Shown: positions 22,861-34,499 of the stretch, piece after piece
Layout of the letters: each line of letters opens with the position of its first letter
How positions within the stretch are numbered: the first letter of the stretch is position 1
Origin: Sebastes aleutianus
Lineage: Eukaryota; Chordata; Actinopteri; Perciformes; Sebastidae
NCBI GenBank assembly: GCA_916700875.1
Contig: CAKAKS010000289.1
Coordinates: 1-64,000, forward strand
DNA: 64,000 bases
Reading direction: 5' to 3'
Made by a program: the position numbers and the translations under genes
The notes under the pieces: generated by a model
What the model saw: only the letters and a program-made list of their open reading frames with translations
Databases searched by the model: none
Told to the model about the DNA's origin: nothing

Positions 22861-24115
22861 TTTGAACAAACAACCTGATGCTGCGTGTCATTTTTAATAT
22901 TATAAATCTTAAAGAAAGCGACAGCAGCGTTACAGAAACACACGCTGTATTTCTGTGTCTGATGTTTATTTCTTAGTTAACTGAGCCTTCACCTACATTT
23001 CATCTCTCCGTAAGCCACCGCTGAATGACTCTCCCACTGCTGCAACATTTGTAGAAGATAAATGTCATTACGCTAAATGACCACAACCGCAGAGTCCATT
23101 AGGAGCTGAACCGAGTCCACCGCTGGTTAACATGAACGGGCTGTTAATGGTTAAACTCCACCGCAGAGGGGACCTCTAAATATGACTGTTTGGATATTTA
23201 TGAAACAGAATATCACCCGTTTATCTGAAATTAACATGCCGTAAACTCACAAGCTGAATTTCCTGTCCTTTATCATGAGAATGTATGTAATAATCCAGAA
23301 CATTTGAACGGTAATAAGTGTCTGTTTTGCAGCACTTTAATCTCATTAATACATAAAAAAAACTAATGTGTCCGATTGATCTGAATATGCAACATCAACA
23401 CTTCAGTCCCCGTCGAGTCCGAGTAACAAAAACTGAACATTTGAGAAGGTTTTGCTGTCCGAGCCTGTGATTGTTCAGGACATCTTTTCCATTTGCTGCT
23501 GAATGGAAAACACTCGTAAACACGCAGCTGGTCGCTGCTTCCTGCCACACAGGAAGTGATGCGTCACAAACACACAAAGCGAGAAGCAGAACGGACAAAC
23601 AAAGATCAAAATCAAAGAGGATTACAGGCGTACGAAGACAAACAGAGACAGCTGGTCGGAGTCGTCCAGTCAGCTGTGTCTCACTGATGATCAGTGTGTC
23701 TTATTGTGATGAAGCAGTATGATGACGAGGTCTTCCTCCACCTCCTCGGCTCTATGCAAACACATAATAATCTGCTTTTTACGTCATCACAGTCGCTCAT
23801 TTTAATCACACGTCCACAACCGGCTCGGTTATTGATCCCCGCTGGTTTATTAGCCTCAGAAGTAGCCTGGCTGAAGCTACGATACTTTACTGATACGCAT
23901 AAGTCACTATCTCAGTGTTAGACCTCCTGGACGAAGTCATCATTGTTTGCATGAGAAATCAATCGGATACATGTGAGGAGTCATTGCATGTCTTTCAGTG
24001 ACAGAAGCACATTTACACTGATTGAACGTAGGAATGGAGGAGTTTAAACGCTTCAGCTGTGCAGGAAACAAGAGTCTGAACTATTGGAAAAAACTGACAT
24101 TGCAATAATATTTTT
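22861..24115. other. no recognised feature
   Basis: About 1.25 kb without an obvious repeat. Short ORFs on both strands around 23363-23921 show no domain. A plain intron stretch. Confidence 0.35.
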
Positions 24116-24162
24116 TTTACTATATATATATATATTATATATACAGTATATATATGAATGGT

Positions 24163-24955
24163 AGGGCTGTCAATCGTGACAGCTGTATTTAATCATGATT
24201 AATCGCAAATTAATTGCACATTTTTATGTGTTCAAAATGTACCTGAAAGGGAGATTTTTTTACGAAGTTGCTGGTGTACAATTTATTATTCTAATAATAA
24301 ATAAAAACTCTGTAAATTTTGAAGATGTTTTACCAAATTGCTGGTGTACAATTTTTTCTATTGTAATAATAAATACAATTCTGTATATTTTGAAGATTTT
24401 TTTACCAAGTTGCTGGTGTACGATTTATTTGTTTTTAATAATAAATAAATATTCAGATAATTTTTAAGAATTTTTTTACCAAGTTGCTGGGTTACGATTT
24501 ATTATTTTAACAATGAATAAAGATTATTTTAATTTTTAAGATTTTTTAACAAGTTGCTACAATTTTTGTTAATTTCAAGATTTTCTACCGAGTTGCTGAT
24601 GTACAATTTATTGTTTTAATAATAAATAAAAATTCTGTTAAATTTGAAGATTTTTTACCAAGTTGCTACAAGTTTTGTTAATTTCAAGATTTTCTACTGA
24701 GTTACTGATGTACAATTTATTGTTTTAATAATAAATAATAATTCTGTTAATTTGGAAGATTTTTTACCAAGTTGTTGGAGTACCATTTAATATTTTAATA
24801 ATAAATAGAAATTATGTTAATTTTGAGGATTTTTTTTGACCAAGTTACTGATTTATTATTTTAATAATAAATACAAAATTCTGTTAATTTTGCAAAGTTG
24901 GTGGTGTAAGATTTATTCCTTTAATAATAAATACAAATTAAATTTGTATAAATGA
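24163..24955 (+). mobile_element. family A end followed by an AT-rich tandem expansion
   Basis: Clean terminus AGGGCTGTCAATCG at 24163, then TTAATCGCAAATTAATTG and CAAAATGTACCTGAAAGGGA. From about 24253 the element turns into diverged direct repeats of roughly 70-80 bp built on ACCAAGTTGCTGGTGTAC, AATTTATTATTTTAATAATA and TTCTGTTAATTTTGAAGA (about nine units). A short AT dinucleotide tract lies just upstream at 24119-24150. Confidence 0.75.
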
Positions 24956-25831
24956 AATAAAAAACATATCTATTTGTGCATGTGCACATGGCAGTGTGAA
25001 TGCTGAAACGATGTGCTGTATATGGTGCAGCCCGAGTGTGAACAAAAGAGAGTTCATGTTATCAAACCTCACTTGTCCTGCTGGAGGAAAATGGTGAGTC
25101 TACAAAAAAATATATGTGTTTGAGGAAGGACAGAAAAACCAACGCAGCTTTTTCTGCAGCTTTTTGGTGACAAAGATCAAACGTCAGCTTCTGGACAGCG
25201 AGCTGAGACATGAAACTGTCAGCTGTGCTTCACAGAATCTCAACATGCACTTTACTGTACGTCTCCATCTAATCTTCCAACTCTAAATATTAGAAGATAA
25301 TCACCAAAAAACTGCAACCGTGTTGTTTTTGCTCAGAGCGGAGGAGATAAGAGACGCTTCCCTTTGAGTCATCGGAGCTCAATTAACTCCTCGCACTCAG
25401 CTGATGTGTTTTCCCCCCCGCTGTCGAGCGCCGCGACCAAATGACTCTCGCCCCGTGGAATCTGCAGCCGAGTGCTATTTAGGGTTACTGACTGTTAATG
25501 AGTGCTCGTAGCCTCTAATGAGCTGCACGCAGTCTCCAACTCCACTACGTTAAAAAGTCCAGGAAGCTGTAGTCTGCCGTTATTATTCAAACAGTTTTAG
25601 TGAGAATACATCTGCAAACAAGCCATTCTCACAGGTTCACGTGTCACACATACCTAAAGTTACACTAGTCCCACACATGAATAACATCAGGGGACAATAA
25701 AGGGCCATTACGTCCTCTAGCCGGCACTGAGATGGTGACGATCTTTTCACATTTAAGGAGAATCAGCTGTCAAGTAAAGGATGTTATTAACACTCCGACG
25801 GACCCGAGCCCGGCCGCTATTCTGTCTTTCA
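24956..25831. other. no recognised feature
   Basis: 25330-25540 looks unique and moderately GC-rich. No exon recognised. Confidence 0.35.
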
Positions 25832-25898
25832 GAGGTCGTAGCGGGCTCACTTTTAAAGCTAGAGTAAAGATACTGGTATCATATGAAACTAAAAAAAC
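25832..25898 (-). mobile_element. family A scrap
   Basis: GTAGCGGGCTCACTTTTAAA, AGAGTAAAGATACTGGTATC and ATATGAAACTA match the family A interior, inverted. Confidence 0.7.
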
Positions 25899-26702
25899 GT
25901 ACCTAATGTTAAAACACCCTCAAAGTGGAATTACTGTTAACAAGCTGTCGCCAAATCAACCACCTTCTTCCTGAGTCAATGAGGAAGGCAGGAAACGAAG
26001 CTTCACCCAAAAAAGAGCCCAAAGAAAGGGCTTGATTATAATTAAAATGAACCTTGAACTTGCTCCAAATCTTAAGAGCCGCAAAGACGGCATAACTGGT
26101 CTTAGTTTGTTCAGTGTCAGCGGGGCACAGATCAGATCTAAGGTCTGCTGTCTCTACAAGGAGGTTTCAGGCGTGTTTGTTGATTTATTAAATGCATTAG
26201 AACCCATTTCCCCACGCAGGAACAGAAGAATTAAAACAAAGGACACAACAAGGACACGTCGGCAGTGGAGACACGTTTCCACTGGCTGTTTCCACTGATA
26301 AGGTAACAACGTGACCACTCCGGATATCTACTGAATGCATATTAACGTGTTGCTCTGAGGGAAGAAAAAGGAGATGGGCGGCTGCGTCCGGAGAGACAGA
26401 TGTGACATTTAGGTGTGACATTAATCTCGTTCAGCCTTGATTCAGACGGTAATTCGCTGAGGTTTTGAGGTAATTATGTGCTCGGTCGTCTTCTGTGGAG
26501 GTAAAAATAGCTTTTTTTTGTAGGCTCAGCAAAAATCGGAGCAGATTCACAGCGAAGTAGAAACTCGTCGGCTTTCTTTTGTTTCAGTTTGACGGCAGAC
26601 AGAAAGACTTTAAATTAGGTTCTGCTGAGAAAGAGGAGAAGACAACTCAGCTGAGTCCACTATGGTAATATTTGCATGTTAAGCATCATATTATTATTGT
26701 CA
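25899..26702. other. no recognised feature
   Basis: No gene or repeat recognised; 26032-26298 carries an 88-codon frame without recognisable domains. Confidence 0.35.
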
Positions 26703-27060
26703 GGGCTCAGGGTCTTAAATTAGCACCCGCCACCCGCCACCCGCCACCCGCCACCCGCCAAATGTGGTGGAATTGTTGGTATAAGATCGTCAGGACATCC
26801 ACCACTTTGACAGATAGGGAGAACTCTAGTGATGGGAACAGAGAACCGATTCCTAGTTGTCCGATTCCTCGGCATCTCACGCCTCCGTGTCTATCGATTC
26901 CTCTGTATTGATGCTTTCCGATAGTTACACATGCACAATGACGCATTCGCACGCTGCATCGTGTTTCAGTTTGTTTGGGACTGGAGACACGGCGAAGAGA
27001 AAAAAAGCGTCCAAAAAACATAACGCGCTACGACAACTAAACCTGAGGGAACGCACCCTG
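26703..27060 (+). repeat. dispersed repeat family M, copy 1
   Basis: GCTCAGGGTCTTAAATTAGC, a (CCACCCG)n run of five units near 26726-26760, then GACATCCACCACTTTGACAG, AGTGATGGGAACAGAGAACC and GAGACACGGCGAAGAGAAAA. The reverse complement occurs at 63069-63349, with AGCACCCGCCA near its end. Likely a hAT-like element; termini not proven. Confidence 0.7.
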
Positions 27061-27247
27061 TTTTTTTTACCAAATTATTAGTGTACGATTTATTATTTTA
27101 ATATTAAATACAAAATTCTGTTAATTTTGAAGATTTTTTTTTGTCCACGTTACTGATTTATTATTTTAATAATAAACCTTGTTAAGGCTGTCAATCAATT
27201 TAAATAGATCATCGCAATTAATCGCAAATTAATCACACATTTTTAGC
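27061..27247. mobile_element. AT-rich tandem units joined to a family A end
   Basis: 27061-27180 carries about two units of the same AT-rich repeat as 24253-24955 (TACGATTTATTATTTTAATA, AATTCTGTTAATTTTGAAGA). 27185-27247 is a family A end (GGCTGTCAATCAATTTAAAT, CAAATTAATCACACATTTTT). Here the tandem units lie outside the family A end rather than after it. Confidence 0.7.
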
Positions 27248-27372
27248 CTTTAAACACTCACAATTCATGATTATTTCTTATTAATGACTAGAACACCTTG
27301 AGCCACAGTGCTGAGCTGCATCTCATATTAATCTTCAGGTTTCCAGCTTTCAGATGATGTTCACCACTTCTA

Positions 27373-27470
27373 TGTGACATCTACTGTTGACCTGCTATCT
27401 CCCCCTAAAGACCCCCTGGACCCCCTAAAAAAAAGACTAAAACAGGTCTGTTGTGGATGTCAGAGGGTTA
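27373..27470 (+). repeat. dispersed repeat family O, copy 2
   Basis: TGACATCTACTGTTGACCTG, AGACCCCCTGGACCCCC and AAAGACTAAAACAGGTC, ending GTCAGAGGGTTAA. Same orientation as 14031-14130. Confidence 0.7.
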
Positions 27471-28228
27471 AAGTGTCCCTCCTGGTGTAAAGAGCGTTTA
27501 ACCCGTGTCACTGCGGCGGTCTGGGAGGGGGCGATGCATGTCTGACACTAATCCAATGAGACTGGGGGCTGCAGAACGGCCTCCACCTGCAGAGCAGCAT
27601 GTAATTCCTCACAGAGATCTGAAAGGCTGAACATCACCGACACCGACAACACGAGGGTTCTATCTGACAGCCCTGATTTGCGCCCACGGCTCGCTGTCGT
27701 TGTTTTCCGGTAAAAACAACAACATCAACATTCCTCACAAGTGAGGAGGGAGGGAGGGAGGGGCGATTATACAGCCTTGCATTCTGGGAAGGAGTCCTCC
27801 TGTCAGGCTTGTCTGGATGCCAGGACGAGGGCCAAGGTTCACCGCTGATCTGCCACCGAAGCTGCTGATGTCCAACATCTCATGTTTCCCTCCTATCTGT
27901 CTCTCTCTCTCTCTCTCTCTGCTTTCACACATGCTTGCTCTACCTGACTCTCAGCCTCCGCTGCAGATCTGATTTCACTCTCTCTACAGGGTTGTTATGG
28001 TAACCAGATTTTTGGTACCACAGTGCTTCAGTCCTGTAACGGGAGCTTGAGTTTGGCACTTTGGTGCAACCTGACATTCCATCACAGTGTGGCCTCCAGT
28101 GGGCGTACACACAGGGACTGGGCTCTCTATGGGAACCAGTACAATGAAAATCAATAGATGGGTCCAGTAGGTCAACTACTCCCAAAACAGTAGTCGATTA
28201 ATCGCGGGAGACATCATCTGGTTGAATT
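27471..28228. other. no recognised feature; short (CT)n
   Basis: A CT repeat of about 22 bases lies at 27899-27920, and a (GAGG)n/(AGGG)n run at 27746-27762. No exon recognised. Confidence 0.35.
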
Positions 28229-28956
28229 AGGGCTGTCAAAGTTAACACAATAATAACAAGTTAACACAAATTTGTTTTAACGCCACTAATTTCTTTAACG
28301 CATTAACGCAACTTGTGATTTTAAGGTTGTACCGGATCAGTTTTAAAGTTAGAGTGAAGATACTGGTATCATATGAAACTAGAAAACCTGATTTATCCAT
28401 CGGTACCAACCATGTCATACTAGCTTGTAGTGAAGGAGGCTAAATCGCTCCTAACGCTCCTGTACATAGATGATCTACCATCGGTTTGCTCTGACGTTAA
28501 CATTCAGATGTACGCCGATGATACGGTTGTTTATGCACATGGCAAAAACAAAGATCAAGCTCTATTAAAAGTGTCTAATATTATAGTATTCAATTTTAAA
28601 GCTAGAGTGAAGATACTGGTATCATATAAAACTAGAAAACCTGATGAATCCATTGGTACCAACCATGTCATACTAGCTTGTCGTGAAGGAAGTTAAATAA
28701 TTCTCCAAACTTACGCTAAATTTTGACGAGGAAAAACTGTCATGGCCGTTTTCAAAGGGGTCCCTTGACCTCTGAACTCCTAGTTTCATATGATACGAGT
28801 ATCTTCACTCTAGCTTTAAAACTGAGCCGATAGATCCTAAAAATTGCAAGTTGCATTAATGCGTGAAAGATTTAAAGAGTTGCTCAGGTAACACAATTAA
28901 CTCTGAACAATTATGGGATTAATCCTGATTAAGTATTTGAATCGATTGACAGCCCT
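28229..28956 (-). mobile_element. family A copy with both termini, captured LINE piece and inverted module
   Basis: Bounded by AGGGCTGTCAAAGTTAAC at 28229 and CGATTGACAGCCCT at 28956, i.e. both inverted ends. Minus-oriented from 28229, it carries the LINE fragment at 28461-28595 with the same flanking duplication as the copy at 4966-5640. At about 28781 the body switches to plus orientation (TCATATGATACGAGTATC, TTCACTCTAGCTTTAAAAC) before the last end. No convincing 8-bp target-site duplication is seen. Confidence 0.8.
28461..28595 (+). pseudogene. non-LTR retrotransposon reverse transcriptase fragment (YADD block)
   Basis: Reads LYIDDLPSV...NIQMYADDTVVYAHG and DQALLKVSN on the plus strand. 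The YADD palm motif is at 28511-28522. It is nearly the same sequence as the minus-strand piece at 5311-5440, with a few base changes. A short fossil, not a working enzyme. Confidence 0.87.
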
Positions 28957-29532
28957 GGTATGACTAGATCTTGTTGAGTAATTCCAGGACAGACCTGGTG
29001 AAAATGTCTAACTCTTCATGTTGGTTTTGTTCAAATAAAACAGGCAGCTGTTGTAGTTTTTTCCCATACAGGACATCACACAGGTTTGCTGGTTTTCTGA
29101 CATCTCTCCACCTCTTCATGTATAACCGCGTTACCTCGGTCCACCCGTCTGTTTCTGCTCTTTAATCCCCGTCCCACCTCCCTCTCCTTCCTATACAAGA
29201 TGTGTCACGTTGAAGTGTTGCCTGTTTATCACAATCTGTGGGTGAAGAGCGTGAGTAACTCTCCCCCCCCCCCCGACTGTCAACACAAACCACAGAAGTG
29301 CCCTTGAGCACGAAAACTCAGCACCCAAAGAGCTCCGGTAAAACTCAGCGGTGGTTTAAACTGTTGTTGACGGTCATCTCTGCTTTTACAAGTCCTGCAT
29401 CAATAATGGTAAAATAAAATCACTTTAAAGGATCAGTTCACACAAATTACAACCATGCAGGTCGTTTGTTTTTGTGTCTTTTGTTTGTTTCAGGTGGAAA
29501 AACCAACATTTAGCCAACACATGGCTGTTTGT
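28957..29532. other. no recognised feature; poly(C) of 12
   Basis: A run of 12 C lies at 29263-29274. No exon recognised. Confidence 0.35.
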
Positions 29533-30514
29533 CAGGGAGGTCAAAGTTAACGCGTTAATAAGGTGCCACTAATTTCTTTAACGCATTAACGCAACTTGTG
29601 ATTTTTAGGTTGTAGCGACTCAGTTTTAAAGCTAGAGTGAAGATACTGGTATCATATGAAACTAGAAAAACCTGATGAATCCATCGGTACCAACCATGTC
29701 ATACTAGCTTGTAGTGAAGGAGGTTAAATAACGCTCCAAACTTACACTAAATTTTGTCGAGGAAAAACTGGCATGGCTATTTTCAAAGGGGTCCCTTGAC
29801 CTCTGACCTCCAGATATGTGAATGTAAATGGGTTCTCTGGGTACCCACGAGTCTCCCCTTTACAGACATGCCCACTTTATGATAATCACATGCAGTTTGG
29901 GGCAAGTCATAGTCAAGTCAGCACACTGACACACTGACAGCTGTTGTTGCCTGTTGGGCTGCAGTTTGCCATGTTATGATCTGAGCATATTGTTTTATGC
30001 TAAATGCAGTACCTGTGAGGGTTTCTGGACAATATCTGTCATTGTTTTGTGTTGTTAATTGATTTAAATTTGTTATATTTATTTATTTATCCATCTATTT
30101 ATTTATTTTTTCTTTTACATTTTCTTTTTTTTTTTTTTACATTTATTTATCTATTTTTATTTTACATTCTTATTTTTTATATGTATTTTTGATTTTAATT
30201 TTTTTCATATTTATTCATTTCTTTCAATTTTTATTTTTTATAATTAATTATTTACGTTTTATATCTATTAATTTATATATTGTATTAAACATGAGTAAGT
30301 ATATATACTACATATACATTATACATACAGTAAGTACCTGTGAGGGTTTCTGGATCAATATCTGTCATTGTTTTGTGTTGTTAATTGATTTCCAATAATA
30401 AATATATACATACATTTGCATAAAGCAGCATATTTGTCCACTCCCATGTTGATAAGAGTATTAAATACTTGACTAATCTCCCTTTAAGGTACATTTTGAA
30501 CAGATAAAAAATGG
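29533..30514 (-). mobile_element. family A, near full-length copy with AT-rich duplication
   Basis: Starts with a diverged end (CAGGGAGGTCAAAGTTAACG) and runs through all family A blocks in minus orientation to TTTGAACAGATAAAAAATGG. The block CATTGTTTTGTGTTGTTAAT appears twice (near 30040 and 30363), separated by TTTATTTATTTATC-like DNA and TATATACTACATATACATTA. This parallels the inverted copy at 16907-18140. Confidence 0.82.
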
Positions 30515-31132
30515 ACAATAAAGTTAGTGGGCTTTCCTCGACCTTGAGTTACCTGATCACCTCTCTATCGCTCCGTCTTATCTACCTCATGACATCATAC
30601 GTTCAGAAACATGCGGCGTTTCGAGTCGTCACTTCCTGTGAGCTGAGACGATTTCACACTGAACCACTCATCAGATGAATTTTTTTTTTTTGTGTGTGTG
30701 TGTGTGTGTGTGTGTCTGTGTGTGTGTGTGATATAAGCTGATGAAAAATGTTTACATGTGATTTCAGTGCAGCTCTTGACAGCAGCAGCCTATATGGAGC
30801 AGCCATATTGGAAGTTGCATATGTTGTGTTGCAGAGAAACACGCGTTCTGGAGGAGCCAGAGAGTGAGTCAGCCTCTTCGGTCTCTCTTCTTCGTCTCCG
30901 AGTTTAATGAGCAGAAGAGGAATGGAAACAAAGCGTTGAGTCGGCCAGCAGGTGAGAGGAAGAGGTTTTTGTTCTGGGTTCAAACTGCTCGTCTTTAACG
31001 TGAAGCCAAAACCATCTGACAGACCGAAAATAACCAGGAAGGCCTGGCAGACTGGACCGGCATCAGAACTAAAAGCAAGGCATTTTTTGGGGGATTATTG
31101 CAGCCCAAAATGACCAATAGATGATAATAAGT
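30515..31132. other. mostly unassigned; (GT)n at 30690-30731
   Basis: A T run followed by about 20 GT units. The rest shows no recognised feature. Confidence 0.4.
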
Positions 31133-31905
31133 AATAGGGGTGGAAAAAGTTTTGTTTTGCTTCATCTGAGTCTATGTGGAGGTAGAAGGAAGTCACCGCT
31201 TTTATTGTTGTAGTCTGAGTAACGTGACGTCATATCCGTTCCGTATCCGTCAACCAAAACAAACCTCAGAGAGTCTAAAACGTTGGAGGGTCAGCGTGGA
31301 TCCGACCTGCACCCTCCCATGTTAAATCCAACGTGGTAAACACTACACATCCAGTAAAGGATGGAAACACTTTGGGTTTTCACACATTGACAGGAAAAGC
31401 AGAGCTAGACATCACGGCTAAAGCTGCATGCTAACTCTGTCACGGACAGGAAACGTTATCGTATCGCGGTAACGTGGCGGTCGAGCCGGGCAGTTTTCAA
31501 AATAAAGGTGTTAACAAAGGGAACTCTATATACAAAAAATACATCTATGGAAATAAGATTGATTGGATTATATTCACCAGAAGTATAAAACATTACATGT
31601 CCTTTATAAATTAAAAAGAAAATACCACTAATCTGTGAGGGAAATGTCTTTATTCTTTGATTTCTGGGTTGCTGGATAATAAATAGTTCCTGACAATGAC
31701 TGATATATTTGACTTCAGGACATCTCTGACTACATACATGCTGAAAATCAAACATTTTTACTAGATTAATTTAGATATTTTCCAAATTAAAAGTCCCTAG
31801 AAGTGTATGACTCAACTTCTTCCCCATGGTCTAGTGTTAAAAAAGTTAACAAAAATCACTATAAATCGTAATATCGAATTGCAATACTTAAAAATTTAAA
31901 TTCAT
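31133..31905 (-). mobile_element. family B copy with internal deletion
   Basis: CATCTGAGTCTATGTGGAGG at the left, CCGTATCCGTCAACCAAAAC, then GTAACGTGGCGGTCGAGCC joined directly to AGTTTTCAAAATAAAGGTG. Other copies have about 200 bases between these (CACCCAGATACTGACATTTA and the following block), so this copy is deleted there. The 99-codon minus frame across it is not a gene. Confidence 0.8.
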
Positions 31906-32346
31906 AAAATATGTCACTTAGTCGAGACAGACTGAGAATTGTATTAAAAGTTCCTTAAAATAACAGGAAAACTCATCTGTGATGGAAATAATCTGCTCAA
32001 AATTCGTCCAAATCGTTCGTTTTACACAAACGCCCTGCAGATATTGTGTTCACTATTTGTTCTGTATTGTTATTGTTATGAATATAATATGAAATATCCA
32101 TAAATTATGTCACAGTCAGTTTACTCAATGATAGAAAAGGTGTCCCTTAAGGAATAAAGGTTGAGGACCAGCTAAAATAAGCAAAAGTGTACTGTAAGAC
32201 CAGGACCAGGACCAAGACCAGGACCAGGAGAGGCTTCAGGACCAACTTCTACAGTTTGGTCACCTTCAGCAACAAATACCACACCCATCGGTCACCAGCA
32301 GCCGTCTGCTGGAGCTCCACTTATCTACGTCTGGTGGGTTTAACCC
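31906..32346. other. no recognised feature; short CCAGGA direct repeats
   Basis: GACCAGGACCAGGACCAAGA near 32199-32230 is a small 6-bp tandem. Nothing else recognised. Confidence 0.35.
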
Positions 32347-32964
32347 AGCGGTCAGCAACCTGCAGCTCTTCAGCTCCTCTCCAGTGGCTCCCTGTGGAGC
32401 GTTAAATATGGAAATGAATAACTGTTTTATTTGTTTACATTTTCATTTTTATTAATCATTGTTGTAGGTCTATGGTACGACGGAGTATTAGGACCACATT
32501 GAAGAAAAAAAATAATCTGAGATATCGAGAATAAAGTCATAAATTTCCGGGAAAAAAAAGTCGTAATATTCTGAGAATAAAGTCGTAAATTTACGAGAAA
32601 AAAAGTTGTAATATTATGAGAATAAAGTTGTAATATTATGAGAATAAAGCCATAATGTTATAAAGTAGTAATTTGTTATGTTATGTAATGTTATTTTCTT
32701 TTTTCTCTCGTAGAGTTATGAATTTATTCTCGCAATATTACGACTTTTCACTCTCAGATGTTTTTTCCCTCAATGTGGCCCTAATACTCCGTATTAAATT
32801 TGCTCTTTGGACCTCACTACATTAGACTTATATACTATATACTTGGATTATAAACTGTGTTACATTCATCACAATGATCAAATGTTTTGCGGCTCCAAAC
32901 AGATTTTTATTTTTATTTTTTGCCTAAAATGTCTCTTTTGATAGTAAAGGTTGCTGACTCCTGG
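32347..32964. mobile_element. family C element with both ends
   Basis: CCAGCGGTCAGCAACCTGCA at the left and AGGTTGCTGACTCCTGGG at the right are inverted ends. Between them lie GAGTATTAGGACCACATTGA, a palindromic tract of ATTCTGAGAATAAAGTCG-like words, CAATGTGGCCCTAATACTCC and TTTTGCGGCTCCAAACAG. The right half is the mirror of the left, a foldback structure. Flanks GTTTAACC / GGTTAAGG do not form a clear direct target-site duplication. Confidence 0.75.
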
Positions 32965-33334
32965 GTTAAGGGAAAGCATTCACAACTTCTGAGCTGAGAA
33001 CCTCTAAAACAGACCAGTGAAGAGATCCTGAATGACCAGGGTTGGAAACCAGCTTCCAGCCAAATGTTGGTAAAGATCTGCTTCACTCACCAGCCAACAA
33101 AACAACTAAGTGATCCTGACTGTGTCGTTGCATAAACCAAGGAGCTCCAGTGACATACAAGAGGAGACTATTCATTCCTCCACTTCTCTATTAGGTTACT
33201 ACCCAGCAGCCTTCATTAATGGACTGGAACATTGCGCAACAGAGTGAGTCTCCTGGTTCCTGAGACTCTGCAACAATCAGCTGTTTGCAGCCGGCTGAGG
33301 AGGCTCTCAGCTGCTCATCTCCATCCCAGCATTA
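32965..33334. other. no recognised feature
   Basis: No repeat or exon recognised between the family C and family D copies. Confidence 0.35.
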
Positions 33335-34445
33335 CAGCGTGGACACACATATAACGTCAGGAGCGCGTGGCAGCTACTTGGCGTGTTTTTTATTTCGGCG
33401 TCCGTGTTAACAGTTTAGAGCAGCCACACTGCCCGCGTGAGACGCGCATCTCAGCTGCATCTCTTTTATAGAATAGAGGTCTCGCCTATTTTTGACGCGA
33501 GCCGCGCGCGTCTCAGCTGCGTGTCACAGCAACAACAGACAGTGAAGGTGATCTATTGACAGTATATCAACATCATACCAGCTACATTACTACAGTTTCG
33601 ATGTCTATCTGTAGAATATGTTACGGAGATGAAAAAAAGTAAAGACTTATTTTTAAATCAACACTTCCTGCTTTCATTTTGAAATAAAAGCCCTCAAGAG
33701 TTTTTTTTTTTTCTGTGGACAGAATTCCTTCATTTGTTAACACAAGGCTTTTATTCTGAAATATGTTCCGGACAGTGTGGTAGAACATGCAGTGACTTGG
33801 AGAGCTCTATGAATGAATATAGTACGGGGTTTTAATTGTTGATTATTACTATTATTTACAAATTACAACACGTTTCTGAATCTTTCTCTGTCTAAAATAA
33901 TGGGGATCCATTGCGCGCTCGCGTGTGGCCGGAGTCTCTCCTCTTCTGCCTGCTTGCCTTCACTCACACACCGCGCGCGTTCTCGCTCTCTCGCTCCACC
34001 TCTCACGTGCATGGTCGCACACTCCACACTGCAGAAGAGTTAGTTTAGCTCTGAGAATATCTAGTGAATGTACAGTGGACGTTTGTGCAGAAATAACTGC
34101 TGCAGCTCCTCCAGACCAACAGAGGTTTCCCGTGTCTTGTGAAGTGACCCGAAGTGACTCTAAAATATAGAGTGATATTGTGCTTTTAGCTGACGAGTGT
34201 TGCCTCACTGTTTTGAGCGATGCTCGTTCATGTCTATGTAGAGCGAGCAAGCGCGAGCAACAGGACGCCGGCTTTCGTTGACTTAACGGCCACAGGTGTC
34301 GCTGTTAACAAGCATTTCTGAAAGTTACAAACAGTCCCTTTAAAAGGCAAACTATGTAGAAAGAAAGAGCTGACAGCTGCAGCAGCAGAAACGCAGCTGG
34401 TGTGAACACCTGACACGTGAATCACGCAGCCGCCACGCAACGCGC
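33335..34445 (+). mobile_element. family D element, long copy
   Basis: GC-rich 5' part with GCGCGCGTCTCAGCTGCGTG, then TATGTTCCGGACAGTGTGG, a GCGCGCTCGCGTGTGG stretch, GTCTATGTAGAGCGAGCAAG, CTTAACGGCCACAGGTGTCG and TATGTAGAAAGAAAGAGCTG, ending near ATCACGCAGCCGCCACG. Parts recur at 11166-11465 and 63350-63490. It ends about 60 bases from the kcnq3 exon 1 donor, within intron 1. Confidence 0.65.
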
Positions 34446-34499
34446 TCCTGACGCTCCCTGTGTGTTCCGGTCTTTATTAAGTAGTAAAAAAAAGCGTGC

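Noticed and set aside
30820..30870. Mini-exon between GTTGCAG and GTGAGTC on the plus strand
   Set aside because: Only about 29 bases, no coding signal and no neighbouring exons.
31456..31755. 99-codon minus-strand ORF as a gene
   Set aside because: It lies wholly within a family B transposon copy, and the matching positions in other copies do not keep the frame.
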